Counted from the stretch's first letter, positions 1 through 5,587 are shown. The stretch is DNA of 9,635 bases from an uncultured Candidatus Melainabacteria bacterium (GCA_946186335.1 CAMHMW010000063.1:1-9635); one strand, 5' to 3'. Notes: generated from the letters alone by a model not told the origin. Numbers and translations are program-made.

Positions 1-1
1 A

Positions 2-238
2 TTTTACAAAAAATATACTCAAATGATAAATAATCCTAATGATAAAAAACTTGCTGCGGAAGTAAAAACAATGAAAACAGAATTGGATGTATTAAAATCC
101 AAAATAACCCCTGAGGAAATGCAAGTAATCACTCAAACATTAAAAGTATTTTCAATTCCTGAACACACAGCAATTGATATTCCTACGGCGGCAATATACC
201 AATTATTAAACTCTTTCAATTCCCAAAAAGCTGCATAA
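2..238 (+). CDS. Small protein of unknown function, possibly the 3' end of a longer gene
   Basis: I do not recognise this protein. From the first ATG (position 23) it is 71 residues. It is hydrophilic and Lys-rich at the start, with a heptad-like helical stretch (KTMKTELDVLKSKITPEEMQ), then a more hydrophobic C-terminal half. The reading frame stays open to the left edge of the window (codons from position 2: Phe-Tyr-Lys-Lys-Tyr-Thr-Gln), and there is no Shine-Dalgarno sequence before the ATG at 23. The true start may therefore lie outside the window. It stops with TAA at 236-238, just before a strong terminator, so it is the last gene of its transcript. It has no signal peptide or membrane segment in the visible part. 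Confidence 0.55.
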   Translation, partial: FYKKYTQMINNPNDKKLAAEVKTMKTELDVLKSKITPEEMQVITQTLKVFSIPEHTAIDIPTAAIYQLLNSFNSQKAA

Positions 239-252
239 TAAATATTATACCC

Positions 253-287
253 AAAATGACCTCGCCTTTTATCAGCGAGGTCATTTT
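253..287. terminator. Strong rho-independent terminator
   Basis: A perfect 13-bp stem (253-265 with 275-287) encloses a 9-nt loop. The core is ATGACCTCGC / GCGAGGTCAT, with an A-run on one side and a T-run on the other. It ends the transcript of the gene that stops at 238. The flanking A/T runs would let it work on both strands. Confidence 0.9.
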
Positions 288-370
288 TACCATTTTATAA
301 TATCCTAAACAGCTAATTTACAAATAAAATTATATTAACTTTTGTAACAAAACACTCCTTAAATTAGCCA

Positions 371-376
371 TATAAT
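371..376 (+). promoter_or_regulatory. Probable -10 box for the 134-aa gene
   Basis: A perfect TATAAT lies 62 nt before the start codon at 439, between the preceding terminator and this gene. No good -35 sits at 17 bp. TTGTAA at 342-347 is 23 bp away and lies inside an odd palindrome, TTTGT-A-ACAAA (341-351). This promoter does not carry the dyad box found at six other places in the window. Confidence 0.45.
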
Positions 377-438
377 TAAAGATTATTAAAATACATGCCG
401 TAGATATGTATGTGAGTAAAAGATAAGGAGTACCGAAA

Positions 439-843
439 ATGACAATCGAGTTTAATAAATTAAACAGATACGACCTGACAATCGGTAAAAATCTTCCGAA
501 AGAATCAAAGGAAGCAAAGGAAGCAGAAGAAACAAAAGAAGCGGTAGTTTATGAAGCATTCAAAGGTTTGGAAAATGAAACCGACCTTTTGACAAAAAAC
601 ACACAATACCTGTATGGCGTTCAGTTAGGCAAATTCTCTTTGGAAGATAAAGAATTGGCTGACAGTACAAATGAGATTTTGGCAAGTTTGGGATATAACT
701 ACAAAGTAACAGCAGCACAGGTTGCAAGCGTAACTGACGGGGTTAAGAATGTTGTTCAACCCGGAATGAAACTTGCAGAAGACGGCGCTGTTGCAGCACA
801 CATTATGGACCCCAACGGTCCGTTCGCTGATTTATTCGCATAA
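439..843 (+). CDS. 134-aa protein of unknown function with Glu/Lys/Ala-rich segment
   Basis: I do not recognise this protein. The start is set by AAGGAG at 425-430, 8 nt before the ATG. Residues about 19-36 are a low-complexity charged stretch built on KEAKEAEETKEA, probably helical and exposed. The rest has well-mixed composition with balanced charges and ends in a Gly/Ala/Pro-rich tail (PNGPFADLFA). There is no signal peptide, membrane segment or cysteine. It stands alone between two terminators with its own -10, so it is monocistronic. The coding sequence is more GC-rich and regular than the surrounding spacers, which supports a real, well-expressed gene. A structural or abundant cytoplasmic protein is possible, but nothing shows the function. 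Confidence 0.8.
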   Translation: MTIEFNKLNRYDLTIGKNLPKESKEAKEAEETKEAVVYEAFKGLENETDLLTKNTQYLYGVQLGKFSLEDKELADSTNEILASLGYNYKVTAAQVASVTDGVKNVVQPGMKLAEDGAVAAHIMDPNGPFADLFA

Positions 844-880
844 GACTTATAAATATACTATAACTTACTCACACGTTTTT

Positions 881-904
881 AAGCCGATTTAAAATCGGCT
901 TTTT
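881..904 (+). terminator. Rho-independent terminator after the 134-aa gene
   Basis: AAGCCGATT (881-889) pairs with AATCGGCTT (893-901) around a 3-nt loop, and the stem runs into a T-tract (900-904). It lies 37 nt after the stop codon. Confidence 0.85.
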
Positions 905-972
905 GATTATTAATAAAGTGTAATCAATATAAATTTTGGCAACTATATACCTAAATTTTTCAGGAAAATATC

Positions 973-1004
973 CGTCCTGTTTTGTCGCAATTACCTCGTA
1001 TTAT
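973..1004 (+). promoter_or_regulatory. Dyad-box promoter of the HNH gene (site 6 of the shared set)
   Basis: The box CGTCCTGTTTTGTCG (973-987) is followed by exactly 11 nt and then TATTAT (999-1004). This matches the arrangement TGWCCNNTTTTGWCA-N11-TATDMT seen at five other places. Here the outer base pair is C/G instead of T/A, a compensated change at both ends of the dyad. Transcription would begin near 1011, leaving a leader of only about 13 nt that is mostly Shine-Dalgarno sequence. No -35 hexamer exists at 16-18 bp. Confidence 0.65.
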
Positions 1005-1023
1005 AAAAGAAAAGGAGGCAATT

Positions 1024-1560
1024 ATGGACAGAATACTCACACCCGATGAACTTACGGAAAAAATTAAAAACACGGATAACATTCCCGCAAATGAACTATC
1101 GGATTTTATTAAAACCTATAAACAGGGATACAATTTATGGCTTGATAGTCTGAAACAAAAACTGAACAATTACCAGCCGTTATTTACCGATTTAGACGCC
1201 CGAAGGAGCATATCGCCATCTTTTAATTACTGCGAACACAACCTGAAAGGGGAAATCTGGCGTGAATTTCCGACTGACAAAAGATACAGGGTAAGTAATC
1301 TCGGCAGGATTAAATTTGAAGGAAAAATTCAGAAACAAAAGGATGAAAAAATCGGTTACTGCACCCTTGCAGATGAAAGTTTGCGAAAAGATTATGTTTA
1401 CAATTTTGTTGCGTACACATTTTTGAATAAAGTTGAAGGGGACGGATATCACGTTCATCACATCACAAATGACGGCTACTATAATACGGTTGAAAATCTG
1501 GTACTTCTGACTCAAGACGAACACTCTTTTGTGCATGGTTTTGAAGTCGGGAAACCGTAA
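1024..1560 (+). CDS. NUMOD4/HNH-type endonuclease
   Basis: This is a probable DNA nickase or double-strand endonuclease of the HNH homing type found in phages and mobile DNA. It has 178 residues when started at ATG 1024, which has AAGGAGG 5 nt upstream. An in-frame TTG at 982 lies inside the promoter box and is rejected. Residues 1-75 are an unrecognised, helical N-terminal part. Residues 77-98 match the NUMOD4 DNA-binding motif (GEIWREFPT..YRVSNLGRI). Residues 128-171 form the HNH core, with the catalytic His pair H145/H146, Asn149, the structural N158-L159, and H167/H171. The gene is monocistronic and convergent with the zinc-ribbon gene. Its promoter carries the shared dyad box, which is unusual for a selfish homing nuclease and suggests that it is part of the local regulon. 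The family call is firm; the target is unknown. Confidence 0.88.
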   Translation: MDRILTPDELTEKIKNTDNIPANELSDFIKTYKQGYNLWLDSLKQKLNNYQPLFTDLDARRSISPSFNYCEHNLKGEIWREFPTDKRYRVSNLGRIKFEGKIQKQKDEKIGYCTLADESLRKDYVYNFVAYTFLNKVEGDGYHVHHITNDGYYNTVENLVLLTQDEHSFVHGFEVGKP

Positions 1561-1620
1561 GTTGGACTTTCTGCCCGACATATAATAATTCCGGCTTGTA
1601 TTATTTCCATATAAAATTCA

Positions 1621-1648
1621 AAAAACCTCTGAAAATCAGAGGCTTTTT
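1621..1648. terminator. Bidirectional terminator between convergent genes
   Basis: CCTCTGA (1626-1632) pairs with TCAGAGG (1636-1642) around an AAA loop. An A-run (1621-1625) flanks it on the left and a T-run (1644-1648) on the right. It serves the HNH gene from the left and the 145-aa gene, whose stop codon is at 1652, from the right. Confidence 0.85.
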
Positions 1649-1651
1649 GTG

Positions 1652-2089
1652 TTATGCAAACTGTACATTATCAGGTGCAAATGTGCAGTTATTCAGTTTT
1701 TGCTCAGGTTTAAATTCAGGCCTGTTGCTTTGAATATATTTATAAATCTGTCTGAAATATTCAATATAATCGTTTGTCACGAATCTTTCCCCGCAATTTG
1801 AGCACCAGAACTTAATTGTATGACAGCCAGAAAGAACAGAACCGACAGTTTGATACGGTATCAAAACTTCTTCCTTCCCGCATATCGGGCATTTTTCTTT
1901 CGGGAAAAGATTACTGTCTATCATGTACCCGCCAAGCCAGATTATACCCGCTTCCAATGGCATACTATCATTAAATTCAAGCCCGTTGTCGCTTGAAAAG
2001 ATTTGCGGATAAATTGTACCTACATAATGAGTTTTCTTTTTGTCGGATTTTTGAGAGCCCAACTCACTCTTTGAAATGAATTTAATCAT
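1652..2089 (-). CDS. Zinc-ribbon protein of unknown function (145 aa)
   Basis: The function is not recognised. The ATG at 2089 is preceded 8 nt upstream by AGGAG (2098-2102). Four cysteines in two CxxC pairs, C67-P-I-C70 and C96-S-N-C99, sit 26 residues apart and form a typical zinc ribbon (KCPICGKEE ... FWCSNCGERF). The N-terminal 60 residues and the C-terminal 40 residues are unassigned, and there is no membrane segment. The gene lies downstream of a SAM-I-like riboswitch and its terminator, so its expression should fall when S-adenosylmethionine is plentiful. A weak internal promoter (TTGTCG at 2132-2137, 16 bp, TATACA at 2110-2115) could bypass that control. No methionine or SAM enzyme motif is present, so the link to SAM is by position only. 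Confidence 0.8.
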   Translation of the reverse strand: MIKFISKSELGSQKSDKKKTHYVGTIYPQIFSSDNGLEFNDSMPLEAGIIWLGGYMIDSNLFPKEKCPICGKEEVLIPYQTVGSVLSGCHTIKFWCSNCGERFVTNDYIEYFRQIYKYIQSNRPEFKPEQKLNNCTFAPDNVQFA

Positions 2090-2139
2090 CGTCTTGTCTC
2101 CTGTTTTATTGTATACTACATCTCATAAAGGCGACAAAG

Positions 2140-2171
2140 AAAACGGCTCATCGTTGATGATGAGCCGTTTT
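2140..2171 (-). terminator. Intrinsic terminator of the SAM riboswitch expression platform
   Basis: On the - strand AAACGGCTCATC (2170-2159) pairs with GATGAGCCGTTT (2152-2141) around a 6-nt loop, followed by TTTTCTTT. The left arm plus loop contain CTCATCATC (2164-2156). This is exactly complementary to GATGATGAG (2188-2180), which forms the 3' side of the riboswitch P1 helix. The two pairings exclude each other, as expected for an antiterminator/terminator switch. It ends 51 nt before the 145-aa gene. Confidence 0.85.
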
Positions 2172-2177
2172 TATAAG

Positions 2178-2260
2178 TCCTCATCATCCAAGCTTTAGCA
2201 CCAAACTTAAATGGTTGCTGTGTAGTCATCGGGCTTGTCCCTCGTACACTCTTTATGAGT
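2178..2260 (-). promoter_or_regulatory. SAM-I-like riboswitch aptamer
   Basis: Reading the - strand from 2260, the sequence follows the S-box consensus. P1 is CTCAT (2259-2255) with ATGAG (2184-2180). An AAAGAG entry is followed by P2, GTGTA (2249-2245) with TACAC (2224-2220). Within P2 is a kink-turn and loop, CGAGGGACAAGCCCGATGAC, and then come the GCAACC motif, a P3 hairpin and the signature GGTGCTAAAG. The P4 hairpin usual in SAM-I seems very short, so a SAM-I/IV-type variant is possible. With SAM bound, P1 holds GATGATGAG and the downstream terminator forms, giving an OFF switch. The controlled gene is the 145-aa zinc-ribbon protein. Confidence 0.85.
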
Positions 2261-2288
2261 AAAATTATTTAATTTTTTGTTTTGTCAA
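2260..2288 (-). promoter_or_regulatory. Candidate promoter of the riboswitch transcript
   Basis: A perfect -35 hexamer TTGACA (2288-2283) lies 10 nt past the stop codon of the 21-aa gene and just before the aptamer. The -10 is poor: TAATTT (2267-2262) at 15 bp is the best choice, and ATTTTA (2265-2260) sits at 17 bp. Read-through from the 51-aa/21-aa unit could also supply the riboswitch, because no terminator separates them. Confidence 0.4.
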
Positions 2289-2297
2289 CCTGCCAAA

Positions 2298-2363
2298 TCA
2301 GCAATCACAGTCACAATCCAAGCAAGCAAGTGCCAAAACTAATACAACTAACCAGAATGGCAT
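2298..2363 (-). CDS. 21-aa membrane microprotein with Cys/Asp tail
   Basis: This is a very short gene with an excellent ribosome binding site: AAAGGAGG (2377-2370), 6 nt before the ATG at 2363. The product starts MPFWLVVLVLALACL, long enough for one short membrane helix, and then alternates Asp and Cys to the end (DCDCDC), closing with TGA at 2298. Four of its 21 residues are Cys. It follows the 51-aa gene by 12 nt and should be cotranscribed from the dyad-box promoter at 2566-2597. A membrane anchor with a metal- or redox-sensitive tail is conceivable, as is a toxin-like or regulatory peptide. I do not know a family for it. Confidence rests on the ribosome binding site and context. Confidence 0.6.
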   Translation of the reverse strand: MPFWLVVLVLALACLDCDCDC

Positions 2364-2375
2364 TTTATACCTCCT

Positions 2376-2531
2376 TTAACTCATTTTCTTTGGTGAATCC
2401 ATCAGGTAAGAAAAATCAGGTCGTTTTTTAATGATTTCTCTTGCTTCAAGACTGTCACGTGCATAAATGGTTTCGCCGCATCTTTGACCGCTTTTTGTAC
2501 GGTATTCACAATAAAATTCATACATTGCCAT
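2376..2531 (-). CDS. 51-aa protein, paralogue of the 52-aa protein at 8513-8671
   Basis: The function is not recognised. The start is ATG 2531, with AGAGGT (2544-2539) upstream. The product begins MAMYEFYCEYRTKSGQRCGE and has no membrane segment; the pattern suggests a short beta hairpin followed by a helix. It aligns without gaps to the 52-aa protein encoded at 8513-8671. About 16 of 46 positions are identical, including EY.TK.G.R.G, the helix start S..A, and P.F..L....P.K.S. The gene is the first of a two-gene unit driven by a shared-type dyad-box promoter, and its paralogue sits behind the FtsZ gene under the same kind of promoter. This supports both being real small effector or modulator proteins of the same regulon. 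Confidence 0.75.
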   Translation of the reverse strand: MAMYEFYCEYRTKSGQRCGETIYARDSLEAREIIKKRPDFSYLMDSPKKMS

Positions 2532-2565
2532 TTTTATTACCTCTTTCTTTTTGGCTTACATTTTT

Positions 2566-2597
2566 ATAATAAACTATTACAGTGACAAAAACGGTCA
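2566..2597 (-). promoter_or_regulatory. Dyad-box promoter of the 51-aa/21-aa unit (site 1)
   Basis: On the - strand the box TGACCGTTTTTGTCA (2597-2583) has arms TGAC/GTCA. It is followed by 11 nt and TATTAT (2571-2566). Transcription would start near 2559, 28 nt before the start codon. The site also follows the stop codon of the DUF6745-like gene by 15 nt. Confidence 0.7.
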
Positions 2598-2611
2598 CAT
2601 ATATTGCGGTT

Positions 2612-3811
2612 TTATTTTATATCTTTGATTTCATAACAAGGCAAATCTAAACCGCTGTAACGCATTTTTAGTGCATCGTATAAATCTCTGCAATTCGGAC
2701 TGACGCCTTCAAGATGATATTCGCCAGTTGTCTGGTTTTTCATACAAAGATAGGGGGCATAATCAAAAGCCTGAACATACCAGTACCCGCCTTGAGGATT
2801 TCTGTTAAATTCCGTACCGATTACACTTGCCATATCAATTAGTTTATATTCTGATTTTGCCCACCATTCGTTATCGGGATAATTTTCCCAACTGTCAATT
2901 ACTTTCCCTTTTTTAACAAATTTTCCAATTCCCGCTTTTTTGATAAAAATTGTTCTGTAATCAACATTTTTGATACTTCTGATTTTATTGATATTCAGTT
3001 TCTCCCTTGTGGTATTGTAAAGCCATCTCGGAACTCTTATGCCGTTACAATAGCAATCCCCGTTATAAATACAATGCGTAACATCATCTTTTACATATAT
3101 TTCATCGGGCTTTGGTACTATACAAATGTCATTACCCCAAGACCACGCCTTTAAGCCAACAGCATAAACATTCATGGTTTTCTTATAAAACTTCCAGAAT
3201 GCTTGTAATCTCGGGTTTCTGATTTTAATACCAAGAAAATCAAAATAATAAAGAAGTTTATAAAATCTCATATTTAATGTACCGCAGGCTGATTTATGAC
3301 ATAACCTGTCAGGATCCTCCTGAAACGGAAAAATTAACCCTAAATCCTTAATTGGATTAAAATCATCATCACGTACAGTCCATGGCGGAATATTGTTTTT
3401 TGACTCAGTATATTCGTTAATTATATAAACCAAATTTTCCCAATATCTTCTGAAATCATTTCCTACAAAAGATATTGCAGTAGATGAAACCCCGATACTG
3501 AATTTACGGTATTTGTCAATATCCATATGTGCCCAGACAAGACACTCCATACCCAAATCTCTGATTTCCGTGTCTGATAATTTGTTTGGTTCAAGAATTA
3601 TCTGTCTTAAATAATTGTTGAAATCTTCCTGATCTTTTAAATCCGAATTTGAGCGGTACTCTGACCGGTTTTCCGGAACAGACATATTTTCGAGTTTTTC
3701 CAGACTCATTTTTGCTTCATTCAGATTATCGGCACAAAAATAGTGTGTCATCGGGTCGTCAACTTTTATTCTAACATTTTCTGGTTCTTCGGTTTTTATA
3801 ATAATATACAT
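2612..3811 (-). CDS. DUF6745-like protein (399 aa)
   Basis: This is a cytoplasmic protein of unknown biochemical role, without signal peptide or membrane helix. The C-terminal half resembles the DUF6745 family. Residues about 205-225 are Trp/Tyr-rich. Residues 255-295 hold the hallmark GIRVPRWLYN...LNINKIRSIKNVDYR, ending in a KKAGIGKF segment. Residues 345-385 resemble the family's end piece (YLCMKNQTTGEYHLEGVSP..RDLYDAL). The N-terminal 140 residues are less conserved-looking. The gene starts 1 nt after the stop of the 112-aa gene, so translation is probably coupled, with AAGGGA within the end of that gene. DUF6745 proteins are, as I recall, often paired with a small protein like this neighbour. 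The family assignment is from memory of its motifs and needs a profile search. Confidence 0.7.
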   Translation of the reverse strand: MYIIIKTEEPENVRIKVDDPMTHYFCADNLNEAKMSLEKLENMSVPENRSEYRSNSDLKDQEDFNNYLRQIILEPNKLSDTEIRDLGMECLVWAHMDIDKYRKFSIGVSSTAISFVGNDFRRYWENLVYIINEYTESKNNIPPWTVRDDDFNPIKDLGLIFPFQEDPDRLCHKSACGTLNMRFYKLLYYFDFLGIKIRNPRLQAFWKFYKKTMNVYAVGLKAWSWGNDICIVPKPDEIYVKDDVTHCIYNGDCYCNGIRVPRWLYNTTREKLNINKIRSIKNVDYRTIFIKKAGIGKFVKKGKVIDSWENYPDNEWWAKSEYKLIDMASVIGTEFNRNPQGGYWYVQAFDYAPYLCMKNQTTGEYHLEGVSPNCRDLYDALKMRYSGLDLPCYEIKDIK

Positions 3812-3812
3812 A

Positions 3813-4151
3813 CTAATCCCTTACTCTGACAATTTGTTGTGTCAGATAATCATACTCAACAGCTTTATCTATTTCCCAAATACCTTCGGGAATTTCTATT
3901 GTGTCGTGGCGCTCTGCGTGCAGACAATAAACCTCAGTCGGTGTAGTATTCCTCATATAAAGAGTTCCGTTTGCATCTTCAAAAAATTCAACACCTTCTT
4001 TAACCTTAATTCTGTGTTCGTTGCCGACAGTTTCAGATTCAGCTATCATAATCGATTTTTTATCCTCTCTTTTGGTCAGATTTTTGGGTAAAGATTCAAT
4101 TTCTTTGATAATACATTCACCGTGTAAATAAACTTGTTTCTTGTTTTGCAT
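3813..4151 (-). CDS. 112-aa partner of the DUF6745-like protein
   Basis: It starts at ATG 4151 with AAGGAG (4163-4158) upstream. Residues 1-30 are basic and probably flexible. Residues 35-112 look like a beta-rich domain with the pattern ESETVGNEHRI (38-48), GVEFFED.NGTLYM (53-66), CLHAERHD (76-83), IPEGIWEI (87-94) and EYDY...RVRD at the end. Small proteins with a similar order of motifs (a histidine near the start, H.ERH in the middle, LPPG-like turn, Y-D-P-like end) are encoded next to DUF6745 genes in other bacteria, as far as I recall. It is the first gene of a two-gene operon driven by a dyad-box promoter. The catalytic role is unknown; the histidines at 46, 78 and 82 could bind metal. 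Confidence 0.75.
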   Translation of the reverse strand: MQNKKQVYLHGECIIKEIESLPKNLTKREDKKSIMIAESETVGNEHRIKVKEGVEFFEDANGTLYMRNTTPTEVYCLHAERHDTIEIPEGIWEIDKAVEYDYLTQQIVRVRD

Positions 4152-4180
4152 AATTATCTCCTTTTATTTTGTATATTTTC

Positions 4181-4212
4181 AGTATAATTTACCCCTGTGT
4201 CAAAACAGGACA
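4181..4212 (-). promoter_or_regulatory. Dyad-box promoter of the 112-aa/DUF6745 operon (site 3)
   Basis: On the - strand TGTCCTGTTTTGACA (4212-4198), with arms TGTC/GACA, is followed by 11 nt and TATACT (4186-4181). The stretch TTATACTGAAAATATA (4187-4172) is identical to the one in the FtsZ promoter (7537-7552). The start of transcription should be near 4174. Confidence 0.7.
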
Positions 4213-4218
4213 TACACC

Positions 4219-4503
4219 CTACGCAATAAGCGGCGCAAGGTTTGAAAGTTTTTCGATAAGTTTTTCAAGCAGGTTAAAATCGCTTGCATCAGGTAAAACG
4301 GTTTTAACGAAAGAAACGTTGTAATCGGTCACAACTTTCAGATATTTGTTGTTGTAACGGACATAGAAAATTCTTGAAAACCTTTCAACATCCTCGCTAA
4401 TCTGGATGCAGCGGTCTGCCATAATTTCTTTCATAACCGCTTTCGGTTGAAATTCGCTTAATCCGTATCTTTGTTCTGCTCTGATTTGAGAATGTGTTGC
4501 CAT
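4219..4503 (-). CDS. 94-aa protein of a phage-type family
   Basis: It starts at ATG 4503 after AAAGGGGGT. The pattern is a short N-terminal helix with a basic motif (HSQIRAEQRYGL, 4-15), a second helix (about 19-30), and three predicted strands, FYVRYNN, KYLKVVTDY and SFVKTVLP (46-71), followed by a C-terminal helix. This order (H..R..ERYGL, then Y.V.Y..K.LKVV.D....VKTVLP) recalls small phage and prophage proteins with a compact RelE/DUF4258-like fold. The function of these is uncertain; some such folds act on RNA. No toxin-antitoxin partner lies next to it: the downstream neighbour is under its own promoter. It has its own dyad-box promoter. The family call is tentative. Confidence 0.7.
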   Translation of the reverse strand: MATHSQIRAEQRYGLSEFQPKAVMKEIMADRCIQISEDVERFSRIFYVRYNNKYLKVVTDYNVSFVKTVLPDASDFNLLEKLIEKLSNLAPLIA

Positions 4504-4544
4504 GATTTACCCCCTTTGGTTATTCCTAAATTGCTCACTTTCAC

Positions 4545-4576
4545 ATAATAAAATACTACGGTGACAAATTTGGTCA
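4545..4576 (-). promoter_or_regulatory. Dyad-box promoter of the 94-aa gene (site 2)
   Basis: On the - strand TGACCAAATTTGTCA (4576-4562), with arms TGAC/GTCA, is followed by 11 nt and TATTAT (4550-4545). Transcription would start near 4538, 35 nt before the start codon. The box is embedded in a longer perfect palindrome that also looks like the terminator of the WYL gene. Confidence 0.7.
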
Positions 4577-4584
4577 CCGTAGTA
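4554..4584 (-). terminator. Terminator of the WYL gene overlapping an operator
   Basis: TACTACGGTGAC (4554-4565) is perfectly complementary to GTCACCGTAGTA (4573-4584), giving a 12-bp stem with a 7-nt loop. On the - strand it is followed by TTTTATT, and it lies 32 nt beyond the WYL stop codon, as a rho-independent terminator would. The same bases contain the dyad box and lead into the -10 of the 94-aa gene. Confidence 0.7.
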
Positions 4585-4615
4585 AAATATAAGTATTTTG
4601 TATATGAAAACCGAA

Positions 4616-5587
4616 TTACATCTGTTCCAGAACTTCGCTTAAGAGTTTTTTATAAGTATCTTTTAATTCCTGCGGTTCGAGAATTTGGACATCTTTTCCC
4701 CAACGGAACAAGAACCAGCAAATTTCATAAGCCCCGCCGGCTTCAAAAGTTACGATTGTTGTGCCGTCATCATTCGGAATTATTTTCTGATTCGGATGCA
4801 GACTGTAATTTTCGATAATGTCTTTAACATTTTTTGAAAACAGTAATTTTATTTTCATCGGCTTTGAATCCTGAAAAGCACCGAAAGCTTTTGAAAGATG
4901 CTCCTGCAAGTTAAAAGTTTCATCCTTTTCAAAATAATCGTTTGTAACATAAACATTCTGCATTTTATATAAAAGGAAATGTTTATAAACAGAACCACCC
5001 TCATCTTTTGCAACGAGGTAAGTATATTCACTGTAAATGACGGCATAAGGGGCAACTTTTCTGTACTTTTCCTCCCCTTTTTTATTTTTGTACCTGAAAG
5101 TCAGATATTTTTCAGCCAAAAGTGCCTCGGAAATTTTTTCCAGAATGTTTTTATCAAGTTTGATTTTAGGCGCCTGATGTACCGCATAACCCTGCAATTC
5201 CAGCAATGCATCCACATCGTTTTGTATCCCGCCTGCGGCTGTGAATTTCATTTTCTGAATAATATCAGGCAGCAGGTCACATCTGTTTGTGCAGTTTTGG
5301 TTGTTCATATATTCCTGACATTCTTCCAGTGTCGCAATTTCATCTTTTGTGAATGCGGAAATTCTGTCGATAGTTCCTCTTTTAAGCCGCCACCTTTTAA
5401 TTTTTGAATTATAATTCGGAACTTCCTCCACCTCAAAAACTTTTGAAATAAGATCTTTTGTTCTCATTGCGGTTCTTCTTGATACACCACATTCATATTG
5501 GATATCATCGATAGAATAACCTGTTGTACTTTCTCGCATATTCTTTGCGAGTTTCAGAATCTTAATTATATCATCACCTCTTGCCAT
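4616..5587 (-). CDS. WYL-domain transcriptional regulator
   Basis: This 323-residue DNA-binding regulator has the usual length and order for WYL proteins. An N-terminal winged helix-turn-helix lies at about 5-70; the HTH is YSIDDIQYECGVSRRTAMRTK, followed by the wing (KRWRLKRG). A linker at 75-145 follows, then the WYL domain at about 147-216 (LTFRYKNKKGEEKYRKVAPYAVIYSEYTYLVAK...HFLLYKMQNV). The name-giving Trp-Tyr-Leu is Thr-Tyr-Leu here (189-191). A C-terminal WCX-type extension spans 240-323. The start has AAAGGAG 6 nt upstream. In known members the WYL domain senses nucleic acid or nucleotide ligands. PafBC activates DNA-damage genes, while BrxR/CapW repress defence operons. It is the only obvious transcription factor in the window and is the best candidate to bind the six dyad boxes. 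Confidence 0.93.
   Translation of the reverse strand: MARGDDIIKILKLAKNMRESTTGYSIDDIQYECGVSRRTAMRTKDLISKVFEVEEVPNYNSKIKRWRLKRGTIDRISAFTKDEIATLEECQEYMNNQNCTNRCDLLPDIIQKMKFTAAGGIQNDVDALLELQGYAVHQAPKIKLDKNILEKISEALLAEKYLTFRYKNKKGEEKYRKVAPYAVIYSEYTYLVAKDEGGSVYKHFLLYKMQNVYVTNDYFEKDETFNLQEHLSKAFGAFQDSKPMKIKLLFSKNVKDIIENYSLHPNQKIIPNDDGTTIVTFEAGGAYEICWFLFRWGKDVQILEPQELKDTYKKLLSEVLEQM

Noticed and set aside
341..376. Palindrome TTTGTAACAAA before TATAAT as another regulon box
   Set aside because: It lacks the TGWCC arm and the distance to the -10 is wrong.
499..546. Repeat array in the GAAGCAAAGGAAGCA stretch
   Set aside because: It is short low-complexity coding for Lys-Glu-Ala, not a CRISPR or other DNA repeat. 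No CRISPR array, tRNA or rRNA was recognised in the window.
982..1023. In-frame TTG start giving a 14-residue longer HNH protein
   Set aside because: It has no Shine-Dalgarno and falls within the promoter box. The ATG at 1024 has AAGGAGG.
1192..1581. Long open frame on the - strand opposite the HNH gene
   Set aside because: It is a shadow of the HNH coding frame, without ribosome binding site or family motifs. The same holds for the other antisense frames opposite the DUF6745 partner, WYL, TPR, FtsZ and sbcC genes.
2110..2152. A seventh box upstream of the zinc-ribbon gene (TTTGTCG followed by TGTAGT)
   Set aside because: Only the right half matches; the left arm is missing and the -10 is poor. 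The bases are better explained as the T-tract of the terminator and perhaps a weak ordinary promoter.
2113..2226. A 37-codon - strand reading frame starting MTTQQPFKFGAKAW with a GAGGG upstream
   Set aside because: It lies wholly within the riboswitch aptamer and terminator. Its apparent codons are explained by the conserved RNA motifs and the hairpin.
4219..4503. A toxin-antitoxin module for the 94-aa RelE-like protein
   Set aside because: No small antitoxin-like gene is adjacent in the same transcript; both neighbours have their own promoters or terminators.
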